Assembly: GCA_035288865.1 (NCBI GenBank)
Contig: DATDZA010000026.1
Span: 9,547 to 73,546, forward strand
Direction: 5' to 3'
DNA: 64,000 bases
DNA from: GCA-2688775 sp035288865
GTDB taxonomy: Archaea > Nanobdellota > Nanobdellia > Woesearchaeales > GW2011-AR4
Each line of letters opens with the position of its first letter. The stretch's first letter is position 1. Of the stretch, positions 9,203-16,749 are shown piece after piece. A program made the translations under genes and the position numbers. The notes under the pieces are model-generated. The model ran no database searches. It worked only from the letters and a program-made list of their open reading frames with translations, and had not been told where the DNA came from.

Positions 9203-9553
9203 GTGGTTAAAAAAAGAGGAAGTAAGGGCAGAAGCAGCGCTGGTTCTAAAAAACAGCTTCAGTCAATTGAAGTTATAATCAGAAAAAAGATTCTTGGAGA
9301 GGCTCCAGTAGAACAGCATTTCGTTGTTGCTGACGGGAAAAAACTCAAGAACATTGTGGAGCTTGCAGACGCCCTTGAGACAATGAGTGAGGAGATTTTC
9401 AGGCATCATGCGAATGAATTTAGGAATGATTTCAGTTCATGGGTCAAGGACGTTTTTTACGACCACAGCCTAGCTGAAGACATTACAAGGTCAAAAAATA
9501 AGTTTGAAACGCAGATTGTTATTCTGCGAAGGCTCGTCAAGGAGCTGATGTGA
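9203..9553 (+). CDS. DUF5752 family protein
   Basis: The product has 116 residues. The family pattern is visible: an aromatic/polar strand (EQHFVVADGKKLKNIVELAD), then EEIFRHHANEFRNDFSSWVKD and a C-terminal LAEDI helix. The N-terminal 25 residues are Lys/Ser-rich. Start is GTG at 9203, preceded by CAGGTGA. Function of DUF5752 is unknown. It overlaps the next gene, a second copy of the same domain, so the two may form a heteromer. Confidence 0.8.
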   Translation: MVKKRGSKGRSSAGSKKQLQSIEVIIRKKILGEAPVEQHFVVADGKKLKNIVELADALETMSEEIFRHHANEFRNDFSSWVKDVFYDHSLAEDITRSKNKFETQIVILRRLVKELM

Positions 9554-9855
9554 TAATGGTAACAAAGGAAGAGGCAATAAAATATTTGTCAGACGCTCCG
9601 GCAGAGCAGTGTTTTTGGGCCAATGACGGGCACGTTTTGAAAAATATATCCGAATTAGCCGGCGCCTTTTTGCAGATGAATAAGGATATTTATTCGTACC
9701 ATGCCAACAAAGAAAAAAATGATTTCAGCAAATGGATTGGCGACATTATAGGTGACAAGAAGCTTGCAAATGATTTATTGAGTTCCAAGACAAAAGATTC
9801 CGCAGTAAAGAAATTAAACTCAAGACTGGCATTGCTGAAAAAGAAAGCAGAATGA
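9550..9855 (+). CDS. DUF5752 family protein, second copy
   Basis: The product has about 101 residues. It repeats the same plan as its neighbour (EQCFWANDGHVLKNISELAG, YHANKEKNDFSKWIGD, a LANDLL helix), so the pair is a tandem duplication that has diverged. Start may be GTG at 9550 (overlapping the previous stop) or ATG at 9556. T-rich sequence follows the stop. Function unknown. Confidence 0.78.
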   Translation: MIMVTKEEAIKYLSDAPAEQCFWANDGHVLKNISELAGAFLQMNKDIYSYHANKEKNDFSKWIGDIIGDKKLANDLLSSKTKDSAVKKLNSRLALLKKKAE

Positions 9856-10023
9856 TTATTTTTTATTCTTTGATGGCTTGACAAATCAGCTAGATCAAAA
9901 CTCGTTAATTTTCAAATACACATCCGAAATGCTTAAGCTTTCGATAAATTTAAAAAGAGTGTGATTTTCTGGAATGAAAAGAGCTAGCAACTATATTTAG
10001 GCATACCTAGAGGTGTTAAAAAG

Positions 10024-10140
10024 ATGGATTACGGTGAACAGAAAGAATGCCCGGGTTGCGGTACTATTATTGAAGAGGGGGAAGTTGAATGCCCTTCTTG
10101 CGGCGAAAGTTTTATGGATAATGATGACGAAGTGCATTAA
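10024..10140 (+). CDS. Micro-protein: double-CxxC zinc ribbon (38 aa)
   Basis: The frame encodes 38 residues with CPGCG and CPSCG knuckles separated by an acidic linker, the classic minimal zinc ribbon, then a short acidic tail. A good ribosome site (GAGGTGTT) lies 8 nt before the ATG. It starts a short run of genes leading to rpoK and eS17, so it may serve in transcription or translation. Four cysteines in register make chance unlikely. Confidence 0.75.
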   Translation: MDYGEQKECPGCGTIIEEGEVECPSCGESFMDNDDEVH

Positions 10141-10161
10141 ATCTTTATCGGGGTGAGCATC

Positions 10162-10224
10162 TTGAGAAACTTTTTTGAAGATGATGACGATGACGATGAT
10201 AGTGGTGGGGACGAAGACTGGTAA
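10162..10224 (+). CDS. Acidic micro-peptide (20 aa)
   Basis: A TTG start with GGGGTGAGCA just upstream opens a 20-codon frame: a short FF-containing head, seven consecutive aspartates, then SGGDEDW. It lies between the zinc-ribbon micro-gene and rpoK with tight spacing (21 nt and 6 nt). The extreme acidity and spacing suggest a real peptide; it could be a leader that couples translation to rpoK. Confidence 0.45.
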   Translation: MRNFFEDDDDDDDSGGDEDW

Positions 10225-10230
10225 GTAACA

Positions 10231-10479
10231 ATGGAAGAATTCACAAAATATGAGCACGCACGGATTATCGGCGCTAGGGCGCTGCAGATTTCTATGGGCG
10301 CGCCGTTCATGGTAAAATTAACTGATGAGGATTTAAAGAAAATGAGTTATAATCCTGTCGAAATAGCAAAGCTTGAATTCAGCAAGGGGTTAATACCTAT
10401 TTCTGTGAAGAGGCCAATGCCCGGCGCTATGAAAAAAGAGAACACCAATAAGCCGTTCGACCAGACGAAATTGGAGTAA
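10231..10479 (+). CDS. rpoK: DNA-directed RNA polymerase subunit K (Rpb6/omega homologue)
   Basis: The product has 82 residues. KYEHARIIGARALQISMGAP (about 6-25) is the highly conserved RpoK/Rpb6 core that clamps the largest polymerase subunit, and the following PVEIAKLEF segment matches the second conserved helix. The C-terminal 25 residues are a species-specific basic tail. It is followed 2 nt later by eS17. Confidence 0.95.
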   Translation: MEEFTKYEHARIIGARALQISMGAPFMVKLTDEDLKKMSYNPVEIAKLEFSKGLIPISVKRPMPGAMKKENTNKPFDQTKLE

Positions 10480-10481
10480 AT

Positions 10482-10730
10482 ATGGGGAGGATAAAAACAA
10501 AACTGGTCAAGGGAATTGCAAAGAGGCTAATTAAGGAGCACGGTTCTGAGTTTACTTCTGAGTTCGATAAGAACAAAGCTTTTGTCAATAAATATACAAA
10601 TGTGGTTTCTCCAAAGATGAGGAATATAATTGCAGGGTACACATCAAGACTCGTAAAGCAAAGAACGATCGCAGAGAAAGAGCCAAGAAGAAGGCTGCAT
10701 GAAGAGGATTTAAGCAAGTTCTATCAGTAG
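10482..10730 (+). CDS. rps17e: Ribosomal protein eS17
   Basis: The product has 82 residues. The N-terminal GRIKTKLVKGIAKRLIKEHG and the middle SPKMRNIIAGYTSRLVK are the hallmarks of archaeal eS17, a small-subunit head protein. Length is slightly above the usual 60-70 residues because of a C-terminal RRRLHEEDL extension. It sits 2 nt after rpoK and probably shares its transcript. Confidence 0.93.
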   Translation: MGRIKTKLVKGIAKRLIKEHGSEFTSEFDKNKAFVNKYTNVVSPKMRNIIAGYTSRLVKQRTIAEKEPRRRLHEEDLSKFYQ

Positions 10731-10748
10731 AGTTTTTATTCTATGGTT

Positions 10749-11933
10749 CTATAATGAAATTGGCTGTCTTGATCTTGAAGAGTTTATGTGAAGTTGATTA
10801 AACAATTCAACAAAACTTTGAATATCTTTAGCTAACACAAGGTCAGTTGAGAATTTTTCAAAAGATGAGTGAGCGATTTGAACTTTGGGATGACCCTCAA
10901 CAATTTCAGGCCTGAAGTACCCTTTTAATGTAAATCGAGTTATATTATCCAGATAGTAAGATAATAAATTAGTTTGGCTCCCATCGTTGGATAGTTTTAC
11001 ACCAAAGTGACCTATTAATTTTTCCAAGTAAATCTGCATGCTGGTTAAATACATAAACATGTCAAATCCTCTATAATTGCTTGCATATTCCCGTTGAGAT
11101 ATGTCTACAATGCTTCCCAGATCAGTTATAAAAAGAGTGGTCCTATGGTTATCTTTTATCAAGCTCATATTTCCAATGTGCGGGTCCATATAGGCCAGTT
11201 GCTTACCGTGTAAGTTTCTTAGCGTGCCTCCGACAAAATAGGATATCTCGCGTAAATATCTGACAAAATTATCATGATTTGAGTAAGCAAATTTATTAAT
11301 TAATTGGCTTGGAAGCCTATTGACTGTTGGAACCCGATAAACTTGAAACTGCAGTTCAGTTCTATTATCATCGAGCATATGTGGAAAATATCCCTCGGCG
11401 ACAAGTATGGGAACCACAAAGCTTGTGCGTTTTCCTTTTTCATGAAGGCTGCTTACGGTCCTTTCTAGAATATTAGAATATCGGGCTCGATTTTCTGCTT
11501 CAGCATCGTCCATACCATGAAGAGGCACATATTGCCTGTATGTGGGTACAAATTTTCCATTTCCATTTACATGCCATAGTTGTGAATTATGCTTAAGCAG
11601 ATCTGCATGATTAGATGGGTCTACAGGAAATACTTCCATATCGTTTGGAATTTCCACAATCCCAGTTTGGACGAAAAAAGTATTGCCTCCAGCACCAATT
11701 AATTGAAGGCTGCTATATTCTCCTAATATTGCATCTTCCAGAGTTGATTTTCGCGTGGGACTATGAAATATTATACTTCTCCCGGCGACTCCAAAAATGC
11801 GAGATGCCCAATCATCAGGATGGTTCCAATTCACAACTGAAGAAATCATTTCATGCTCTAGACTGTCAAGTTGGCTTGATGAAATAACTGCTTGCTGGCC
11901 AAGTCCTTTTGGACTAAAAATATATCTTGTCAT
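10749..11933 (-). CDS. Protein-kinase-like fold protein
   Basis: The 394-residue product has the catalytic half of a kinase-like fold: LHGKQLAYMDPHIGN near residue 249 (catalytic Asp plus metal-binding Asn, DxHxxN type) and LFITDLGSI near 268 (DFG-like DLG). This arrangement resembles aminoglycoside-phosphotransferase/RIO-like small-molecule kinases more than Hanks kinases. The N-terminal ~140 residues match no family I know, and a clear glycine-rich loop is not obvious (IGAGGNTFFV near residue 80 is a candidate). It converges on eS17 and is a monocistron. Substrate unknown. Confidence 0.65.
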   Translation of the reverse strand: MTRYIFSPKGLGQQAVISSSQLDSLEHEMISSVVNWNHPDDWASRIFGVAGRSIIFHSPTRKSTLEDAILGEYSSLQLIGAGGNTFFVQTGIVEIPNDMEVFPVDPSNHADLLKHNSQLWHVNGNGKFVPTYRQYVPLHGMDDAEAENRARYSNILERTVSSLHEKGKRTSFVVPILVAEGYFPHMLDDNRTELQFQVYRVPTVNRLPSQLINKFAYSNHDNFVRYLREISYFVGGTLRNLHGKQLAYMDPHIGNMSLIKDNHRTTLFITDLGSIVDISQREYASNYRGFDMFMYLTSMQIYLEKLIGHFGVKLSNDGSQTNLLSYYLDNITRFTLKGYFRPEIVEGHPKVQIAHSSFEKFSTDLVLAKDIQSFVELFNQLHINSSRSRQPISL

Positions 11934-12000
11934 TTGAAAATAGCAAAGTATTTTAATTTAAAAACCTTTGTATTATTCCTATTTAGAAGTAGTTACAATT

Positions 12001-12483
12001 TTATTTCCTAAACTTCTCCTTTAATTTCTTGTCAACAATTTCCGGCACAAATCCTTTCACAGAGCCGTTAAACATCGCGATTTCCTTGACGATGCTTGAG
12101 CTGATAAAAGAGTAATCATCTTTGGTCATCAGGAAGATTGTTTCAATGTCTTTTTCCATTTCTCTTCCTATTAAAGCCCTTGAAAATTCATATTCAAAAT
12201 CAGAAATCGCCCTTAGCCCGCGCACAATTACATTTGACTTTTTGCTTTTAACATAATTTAATAATAATCCGTCAAAATATTCGACTTCAAACTTTCCTTT
12301 GTGTATTTTTAGCGCTTCCTTCAGCATTTCAACCCTGTCTTTTGCAGAGAATGTTGACGCTTTCTGCGGGTTGTCTGCAACAACTATATACAGCATGTCA
12401 AATAATTTCAGCGCCCTTTCAATTACATCAAGGTGCCCGTTTGTGACCGGGTCAAAAGTTCCGGGATAAACTGCGGATTTCAT
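12001..12483 (-). CDS. coaD: Pantetheine-phosphate adenylyltransferase, bacterial type
   Basis: The 160-residue enzyme forms dephospho-CoA from 4'-phosphopantetheine and ATP. YPGTFDPVTNGHLDVIERA (6-24) holds the T/HxGH nucleotidyltransferase motif, and VRGLRAISDFEYE and the ISSS segment match bacterial CoaD closely. Most archaea use an unrelated-length COG1019 enzyme, so this version probably came from bacteria. The next CoA step (CoaE) is encoded about 500 nt away on the same strand. Confidence 0.95.
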   Translation of the reverse strand: MKSAVYPGTFDPVTNGHLDVIERALKLFDMLYIVVADNPQKASTFSAKDRVEMLKEALKIHKGKFEVEYFDGLLLNYVKSKKSNVIVRGLRAISDFEYEFSRALIGREMEKDIETIFLMTKDDYSFISSSIVKEIAMFNGSVKGFVPEIVDKKLKEKFRK

Positions 12484-12544
12484 ATTAACGTTGGTTTTCT
12501 CATGGTTATTTAAATTTTATTGATTCAAGTAAATAAAAGAAGAA

Positions 12545-12553
12545 ATATTTATA
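12545..12553 (+). promoter_or_regulatory. TATA-like box, leaderless promoter
   Basis: ATTTATATT ends about 25 nt before the ATG at 12578 and no GGTGA-type site is present, consistent with a leaderless transcript for the following unknown gene. Confidence 0.45.
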
Positions 12554-12577
12554 TTATTTCACTAATAGCCAGCAATT

Positions 12578-12988
12578 ATGGGGGAAATAAGACTAAGCGG
12601 CAGAAGCCTTTCAAGATATGCTCAAGAAGCCAACGGAATTGCAACACGCGTCAGCGATCCCGATGCAGAACTGTTTTTTGTACTTTTAGAGGGTCCTGAT
12701 GGAAAAGGTTATTTGCGATGTGATACCGGCCCAACCCACAACCAAACTTACTCAAGGCTGGTAGAGCTAGTAAAAAAATTTGGTTTAGACTCATCAAAAT
12801 TTGAAAATATGGGGGGTGGTAAAGTGTCGATTTACAGAGAACGCGGGAATATAAACCTTTTGTTCCATGGAACTGCATATAGGTTGGGAAAATACGACAG
12901 GCAATTTTTGGAAAGAACTGTTAATGAACTATTAGATTCTAAAATATTTATTCCCCATTATGAAAGCATGTCAATACATCACGGATAG
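12578..12988 (+). CDS. Hypothetical protein (136 aa)
   Basis: I do not recognise the family. The chain is mixed alpha/beta, soluble, with no membrane span or cysteine motif; a central GGGKVSIYRERG segment and an N-terminal LSGRSLSRYAQEA helix are visible. It sits between the two CoA biosynthesis genes but on the opposite strand. A promoter-like box directly upstream supports expression. Confidence 0.6.
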   Translation: MGEIRLSGRSLSRYAQEANGIATRVSDPDAELFFVLLEGPDGKGYLRCDTGPTHNQTYSRLVELVKKFGLDSSKFENMGGGKVSIYRERGNINLLFHGTAYRLGKYDRQFLERTVNELLDSKIFIPHYESMSIHHG

Positions 12989-12990
12989 CT

Positions 12991-13575
12991 TTATTGGATT
13001 TTTAGCTTTGAAATAATATTTTTAACTTGTAATTCCATATTTCTTGAATCTTTGCTGTTATCAATAACAAAATCAGCTAATTTTAATTTTTCTTTTAATG
13101 GCATCTGCGATTTTGTTATTCTTTCAATTTCTTTCTGGCTAAGCTTTCCTTTTTTTAGTAATCTTTTGATTCTAGTTTTGTCATCACACTTGACAACAAT
13201 AATTTTATTTACAAGCTTTTTTGCATCAGACTCAAGAAGAAGCGGCGCATCAATAATCATATTCTTATTTTTACTTTTTTTAATTAATTTTTTTATTTCA
13301 TCTATTATCATAGGATGGGTTATGGAATTTAATTTTTTCAATTTCTTGTCATTAGAAAAAACTATTTTTTTTAATTTATCACGATTAATGGATTTATCTG
13401 GATTAACAATCTTATTTCCAAATTCTTTTATAATTTTCCCATATATTAACTTTTTTGGTTTTGATATTTTGTGATACAATTCATCTGCGTTTATAACTTT
13501 AAAGCCATATTTCTCAAATATATTAGAAACTGTAGTCTTTCCCGAGCCGATTGCTCCTGTGATGCCAATTATCAT
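12991..13575 (-). CDS. coaE: Dephospho-CoA kinase, bacterial type
   Basis: The 194-residue product is a P-loop kinase that phosphorylates the ribose 3'-OH of dephospho-CoA. GAIGSGKTT (7-15) is the Walker A; VINADELYHKI, the DAPLLLES segment and THPMIIDEI are typical bacterial CoaE features. Archaea generally use a GTP-dependent enzyme of a different family. With coaD nearby this makes a bacterial-style end to the CoA pathway. Lys-rich composition fits the host's AT bias, so any transfer is old. Confidence 0.93.
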   Translation of the reverse strand: MIIGITGAIGSGKTTVSNIFEKYGFKVINADELYHKISKPKKLIYGKIIKEFGNKIVNPDKSINRDKLKKIVFSNDKKLKKLNSITHPMIIDEIKKLIKKSKNKNMIIDAPLLLESDAKKLVNKIIVVKCDDKTRIKRLLKKGKLSQKEIERITKSQMPLKEKLKLADFVIDNSKDSRNMELQVKNIISKLKIQ

Positions 13576-13614
13576 TTAAACATTAGTGGACGCTCATTTT
13601 AAAAACATTTCTAA

Positions 13615-16206
13615 TTATTTGTCTTTAATCTTTATCTTTGCCATTACCTGCTCGTGCAGCTTTCTGATGAATTCAACCTTATCCTCTATCTTCAGGATGT
13701 CGGTAAATCCCTGCAGCACGATATTAAATGCAAACGGAGAAGGCAAACTCGTCCTTATTTCCTTTACCAGAATTTTTTTCTGCTCGATGCCTTCAATAAC
13801 TTTTGCCGTATTTTCAATGTCCATAAGGTCTTCAAGAACTTCTCTCCGCGCTTCTTTCAGGATGCAGAAATTTGCGTCAATTCTTTTGACTGCACTCATC
13901 AAAATCATCGAGGAAACCTGCTGCTTTCCGACTCGTTTCTGATGGCCCATGTAGTTTCTCAGTATCATCAATGATCTTCCTGCACAGTGCCTGAACCTCC
14001 TTTTAAGTATTTCACTATGCTCGATAGCCATGTCCATGACTTTGCGCATCTCTTTCGCTTTAATTAAATTAAAAGCCTGCATGATATTTATGCTTCTGTC
14101 GTATGCAACATAAAAACCGTTGTCATTTATGCCGATTTCAACATCTTTGTGCTGCGTTCTGGCGATAGCGAACGCAACTGCCCTTGACAGGCAGTCATTT
14201 ACCCTTCTTCCGTACAAACTATGAAAAATCGAATACTTTCTTCTGCTTTTGTCATCCGTATAGTGCTCAATTATAATTCTTGAATGCGAGGGAATCTCGG
14301 CATAATTGAACTGCTCATAAAAATAATCATAAATTGATTCCGCGGCATTTGCGTCAACGTAAAGATATTTGTTTATGAAATCCAAAATTTCTTTCTTTGA
14401 TTTGCTGTTGCAAAACAGTTCATTCATTAATTTCCTAAACCTTCCGATTTCCAAAGCCAGGTCAAAGCTTAATGGCAGCATTTCAGAAAACCAGGATGGA
14501 ATTGTCGGAGACCTCATTACAGAAGCATTGACGTATGCAACCATTCCTTTTGCGTATAGAAATTCATATTTTTCTCCTCCCAAAACAAAAACATCCCCTC
14601 TTTTTAATCTCTCAAGAAATGCCTCGTCAATAGCGCCTATCGGCTGCTCGCCGGCTTTTACAGTTATGTAAGACTCTTCTGGGATAGTTCCTATATTTGT
14701 CATGTGAATAACTCTTGACATTTTCCCTTTCCTTCCCATTTCCATCGAGTCCTCATCAAACCAGATTTTGGCGTAAATATGCCTGTCCTCAAGTGAAACA
14801 TATTTTCCGGCAAGATAATTCAAAACTTCATTGAAATCTTTTCTTTCGAGATTGCTGTAACAATAACTTTGCTTTACTAATCTCCATAATTCTTCAACAT
14901 CCCACTTTTGCTCAAGAGAAATTCCGTGAATCTGCTGCGCCAAAACATCAAGGCAGTTAGTCGGAATATGGATTCGGTCAATCTTTTTCTCGATTGCAGA
15001 TTTTAGAAGAACGGCGCACTCAACCAAATCATCCCTGTCGAGGACAATTATCCTTGCTTTCACAGTTGAGTGCAATTTGTGTCCGCTTCTTCCGGCGCGC
15101 TGCATGAATCTTGCAACAGACTTCGGGGAGCCAAGGCAAATAACCAAATCAATAAATCCAATATCAATTCCCAATTCCAGTGATGTGCTTGACACAATCA
15201 CTTTCAGTTCACCCTTTCTCAGCCTGCTCTCGATGCTGTGCCTCAACGATTTCGACAGCGAGCCGTGATGCGCTCCGATATTTTCCATGTAGTTTTTTGG
15301 AAATTTTTCCTTTAGATAATTCACAACTCTTTCAGTCGCTGACCTAGTGTTTGTAAAAATCAAAGTTGTCCGGTGACTTTGGATTAAGTCATCAATCAAA
15401 GTGTACATTGAATTGTGAATTATTGCATGCTCTACGTCCACAAGATTTGGAACCGGAGAGAGAACTTTCAAATCCATCTCCTTGAGAAACTGGACGTCAA
15501 CAATTTTGCAGTCCCTTAATTTTCCTTTTTCGTATCCAACAAGAAATTTTGCAATCTCGTCCAGCGGCGCTATCGTTGCGCTCAGGCCAATTCTGGTCAT
15601 TGCTGGAGAAATTCTGTTTAATCTTTCAATTGACAGCGACAGATGGACGCCTCTCTTGTTTTCAGCCAGCGCGTGAATCTCATCTGCAATAAACCATTCC
15701 ACATTCTTAAGAAGCTCCCTGAATTTTATTGAGCTTAACATAATTGCTAAACTTTCAGGAGTTGTTATCAGAATATGCGGAGGGTGCTTCAGCATTTTTG
15801 CTTTTTCAGACGCAGTTGTGTCTCCTGTTCTGACTGCCGCCCTTATATTCAGTTTTCTCCCCGCAATATCTTCCATTTCTCTCAAGGGCTCAGCCAAATT
15901 TACCTGAATGTCATTACTTAAAGCTTTTAATGGAGATACATAAACACAATAAACACGGTTTTCAAGAATTCCTTTTTCGCTTGAATCAATTAATTCATTT
16001 AAAATTGAAAGGAAAGCAGTCAAAGTTTTTGTCGCACCGGTCGGAGCGCTTACCAAAATATTGTTTCTTGAATGTATTTCCATAACCCCAAATAACTGCG
16101 GCAGCGAGAACTCCTTAAATCTCGTGAAGAACCAGTTATCTATCAAGGGATTCAATATGTGCCTTATCTGTTCAGATTTGTATGGCTTGTCTGTGTAGGT
16201 TATCAT
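13615..16206 (-). CDS. lhr: Lhr-type ATP-dependent helicase
   Basis: The 863-residue product is a superfamily 2 DNA/RNA helicase of the archaeal Lhr group. Motifs in order: an unusual Walker A APTGATKT (54-61), YVSPLKALSNDI (Ia), DEIH at 175-178 (II), LSATIAPLDEI (III), SSTSLELGIDIGFIDLVI (V) and RFMQRAGRSGH near residue 370 (VI). The C-terminal half carries the Lhr winged-helix and DUF4145-free beta-barrel type core. The second Gly of the P-loop is replaced (GATKT instead of GxGKT). Likely roles are repair or RNA handling. It is transcribed alone. Confidence 0.93.
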   Translation of the reverse strand: MITYTDKPYKSEQIRHILNPLIDNWFFTRFKEFSLPQLFGVMEIHSRNNILVSAPTGATKTLTAFLSILNELIDSSEKGILENRVYCVYVSPLKALSNDIQVNLAEPLREMEDIAGRKLNIRAAVRTGDTTASEKAKMLKHPPHILITTPESLAIMLSSIKFRELLKNVEWFIADEIHALAENKRGVHLSLSIERLNRISPAMTRIGLSATIAPLDEIAKFLVGYEKGKLRDCKIVDVQFLKEMDLKVLSPVPNLVDVEHAIIHNSMYTLIDDLIQSHRTTLIFTNTRSATERVVNYLKEKFPKNYMENIGAHHGSLSKSLRHSIESRLRKGELKVIVSSTSLELGIDIGFIDLVICLGSPKSVARFMQRAGRSGHKLHSTVKARIIVLDRDDLVECAVLLKSAIEKKIDRIHIPTNCLDVLAQQIHGISLEQKWDVEELWRLVKQSYCYSNLERKDFNEVLNYLAGKYVSLEDRHIYAKIWFDEDSMEMGRKGKMSRVIHMTNIGTIPEESYITVKAGEQPIGAIDEAFLERLKRGDVFVLGGEKYEFLYAKGMVAYVNASVMRSPTIPSWFSEMLPLSFDLALEIGRFRKLMNELFCNSKSKKEILDFINKYLYVDANAAESIYDYFYEQFNYAEIPSHSRIIIEHYTDDKSRRKYSIFHSLYGRRVNDCLSRAVAFAIARTQHKDVEIGINDNGFYVAYDRSINIMQAFNLIKAKEMRKVMDMAIEHSEILKRRFRHCAGRSLMILRNYMGHQKRVGKQQVSSMILMSAVKRIDANFCILKEARREVLEDLMDIENTAKVIEGIEQKKILVKEIRTSLPSPFAFNIVLQGFTDILKIEDKVEFIRKLHEQVMAKIKIKDK

Positions 16207-16581
16207 ACTATTAATAGCTATGTTGAATTTCTGTATTAAAATTCATGAATATTAATACGAAAAAATAAAATTATTTGCGATATTGAAAATAAAATCTCAT
16301 AACTTAAATGTTCTTATTCGATAATGCAAAGAAATTTATAAAAGTGTTGGTTCAGATTGTTAGAAAAAATTCAAAACTTAATTAATTCTAATTTTTCTAA
16401 CGAATTGTCTAATTTGCCTGGTGTACTTTCCATTTACTTAATCTGGAGTTTTGATAATAACTAGTTTTATTACTACTGCTAAATAAGCACATATACCAAA
16501 TATGACCGTAAACTTAATAAATTCAAGTGAATTACCATCACCTTAAAGTTATAATTACGATAGTTGGGGGGTTTGTTGTAA
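16207..16581. other. Long intergenic region between helicase and exoprotein genes
   Basis: This 375-nt AT-rich spacer holds the divergent promoters of the Lhr gene (minus) and the small secreted-peptide/exoprotein pair (plus). A near-perfect inverted repeat is centred here (listed separately). GGGGGG at about 16566-16571 is the ribosome site of the following small gene. I see no further gene. Confidence 0.5.
16359..16401. repeat. Inverted repeat, 12-13 bp arms
   Basis: GTTAGAAAAAATT (16359-16371) and AATTTTTCTAAC (16390-16401) are inverted copies differing by one A, separated by an 18-nt AT-rich spacer. As DNA it could be an operator; as RNA a hairpin. It lies about 180 nt before the next plus-strand start codon. 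Confidence 0.5.
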
Positions 16582-16749
16582 ATGGTTGGAAAAGGGTTTA
16601 AGTTTGCACAGATACTTATCGAAAAGATATTTATATTTGTAGTTTTGTTTCTAATGGCTGATTTTGCCGTATGCGCATCAGAGCAAGGCGGAACTCGTTA
16701 TAATTCTGAAGATAATTTTATTTCGGGTAGGGGGGGTGTTGAAAATTAA
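16582..16749 (+). CDS. Small secreted peptide (55 aa) upstream of the cysteine-rich exoprotein
   Basis: An ATG follows a strong GGGGGG site by about 10 nt and opens 55 codons. The first ~30 residues look like a signal peptide: basic MVGKGFKF head, hydrophobic IFIFVVLFLMADF core, and VCASEQ as a possible cleavage site, leaving a ~25-residue polar mature peptide. The stop (16747-16749) lies inside the start region of the next gene, so translation of both is probably coupled. It could instead be an N-terminus detached by a frameshift, but the next gene has its own signal sequence. Confidence 0.5.
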   Translation: MVGKGFKFAQILIEKIFIFVVLFLMADFAVCASEQGGTRYNSEDNFISGRGGVEN

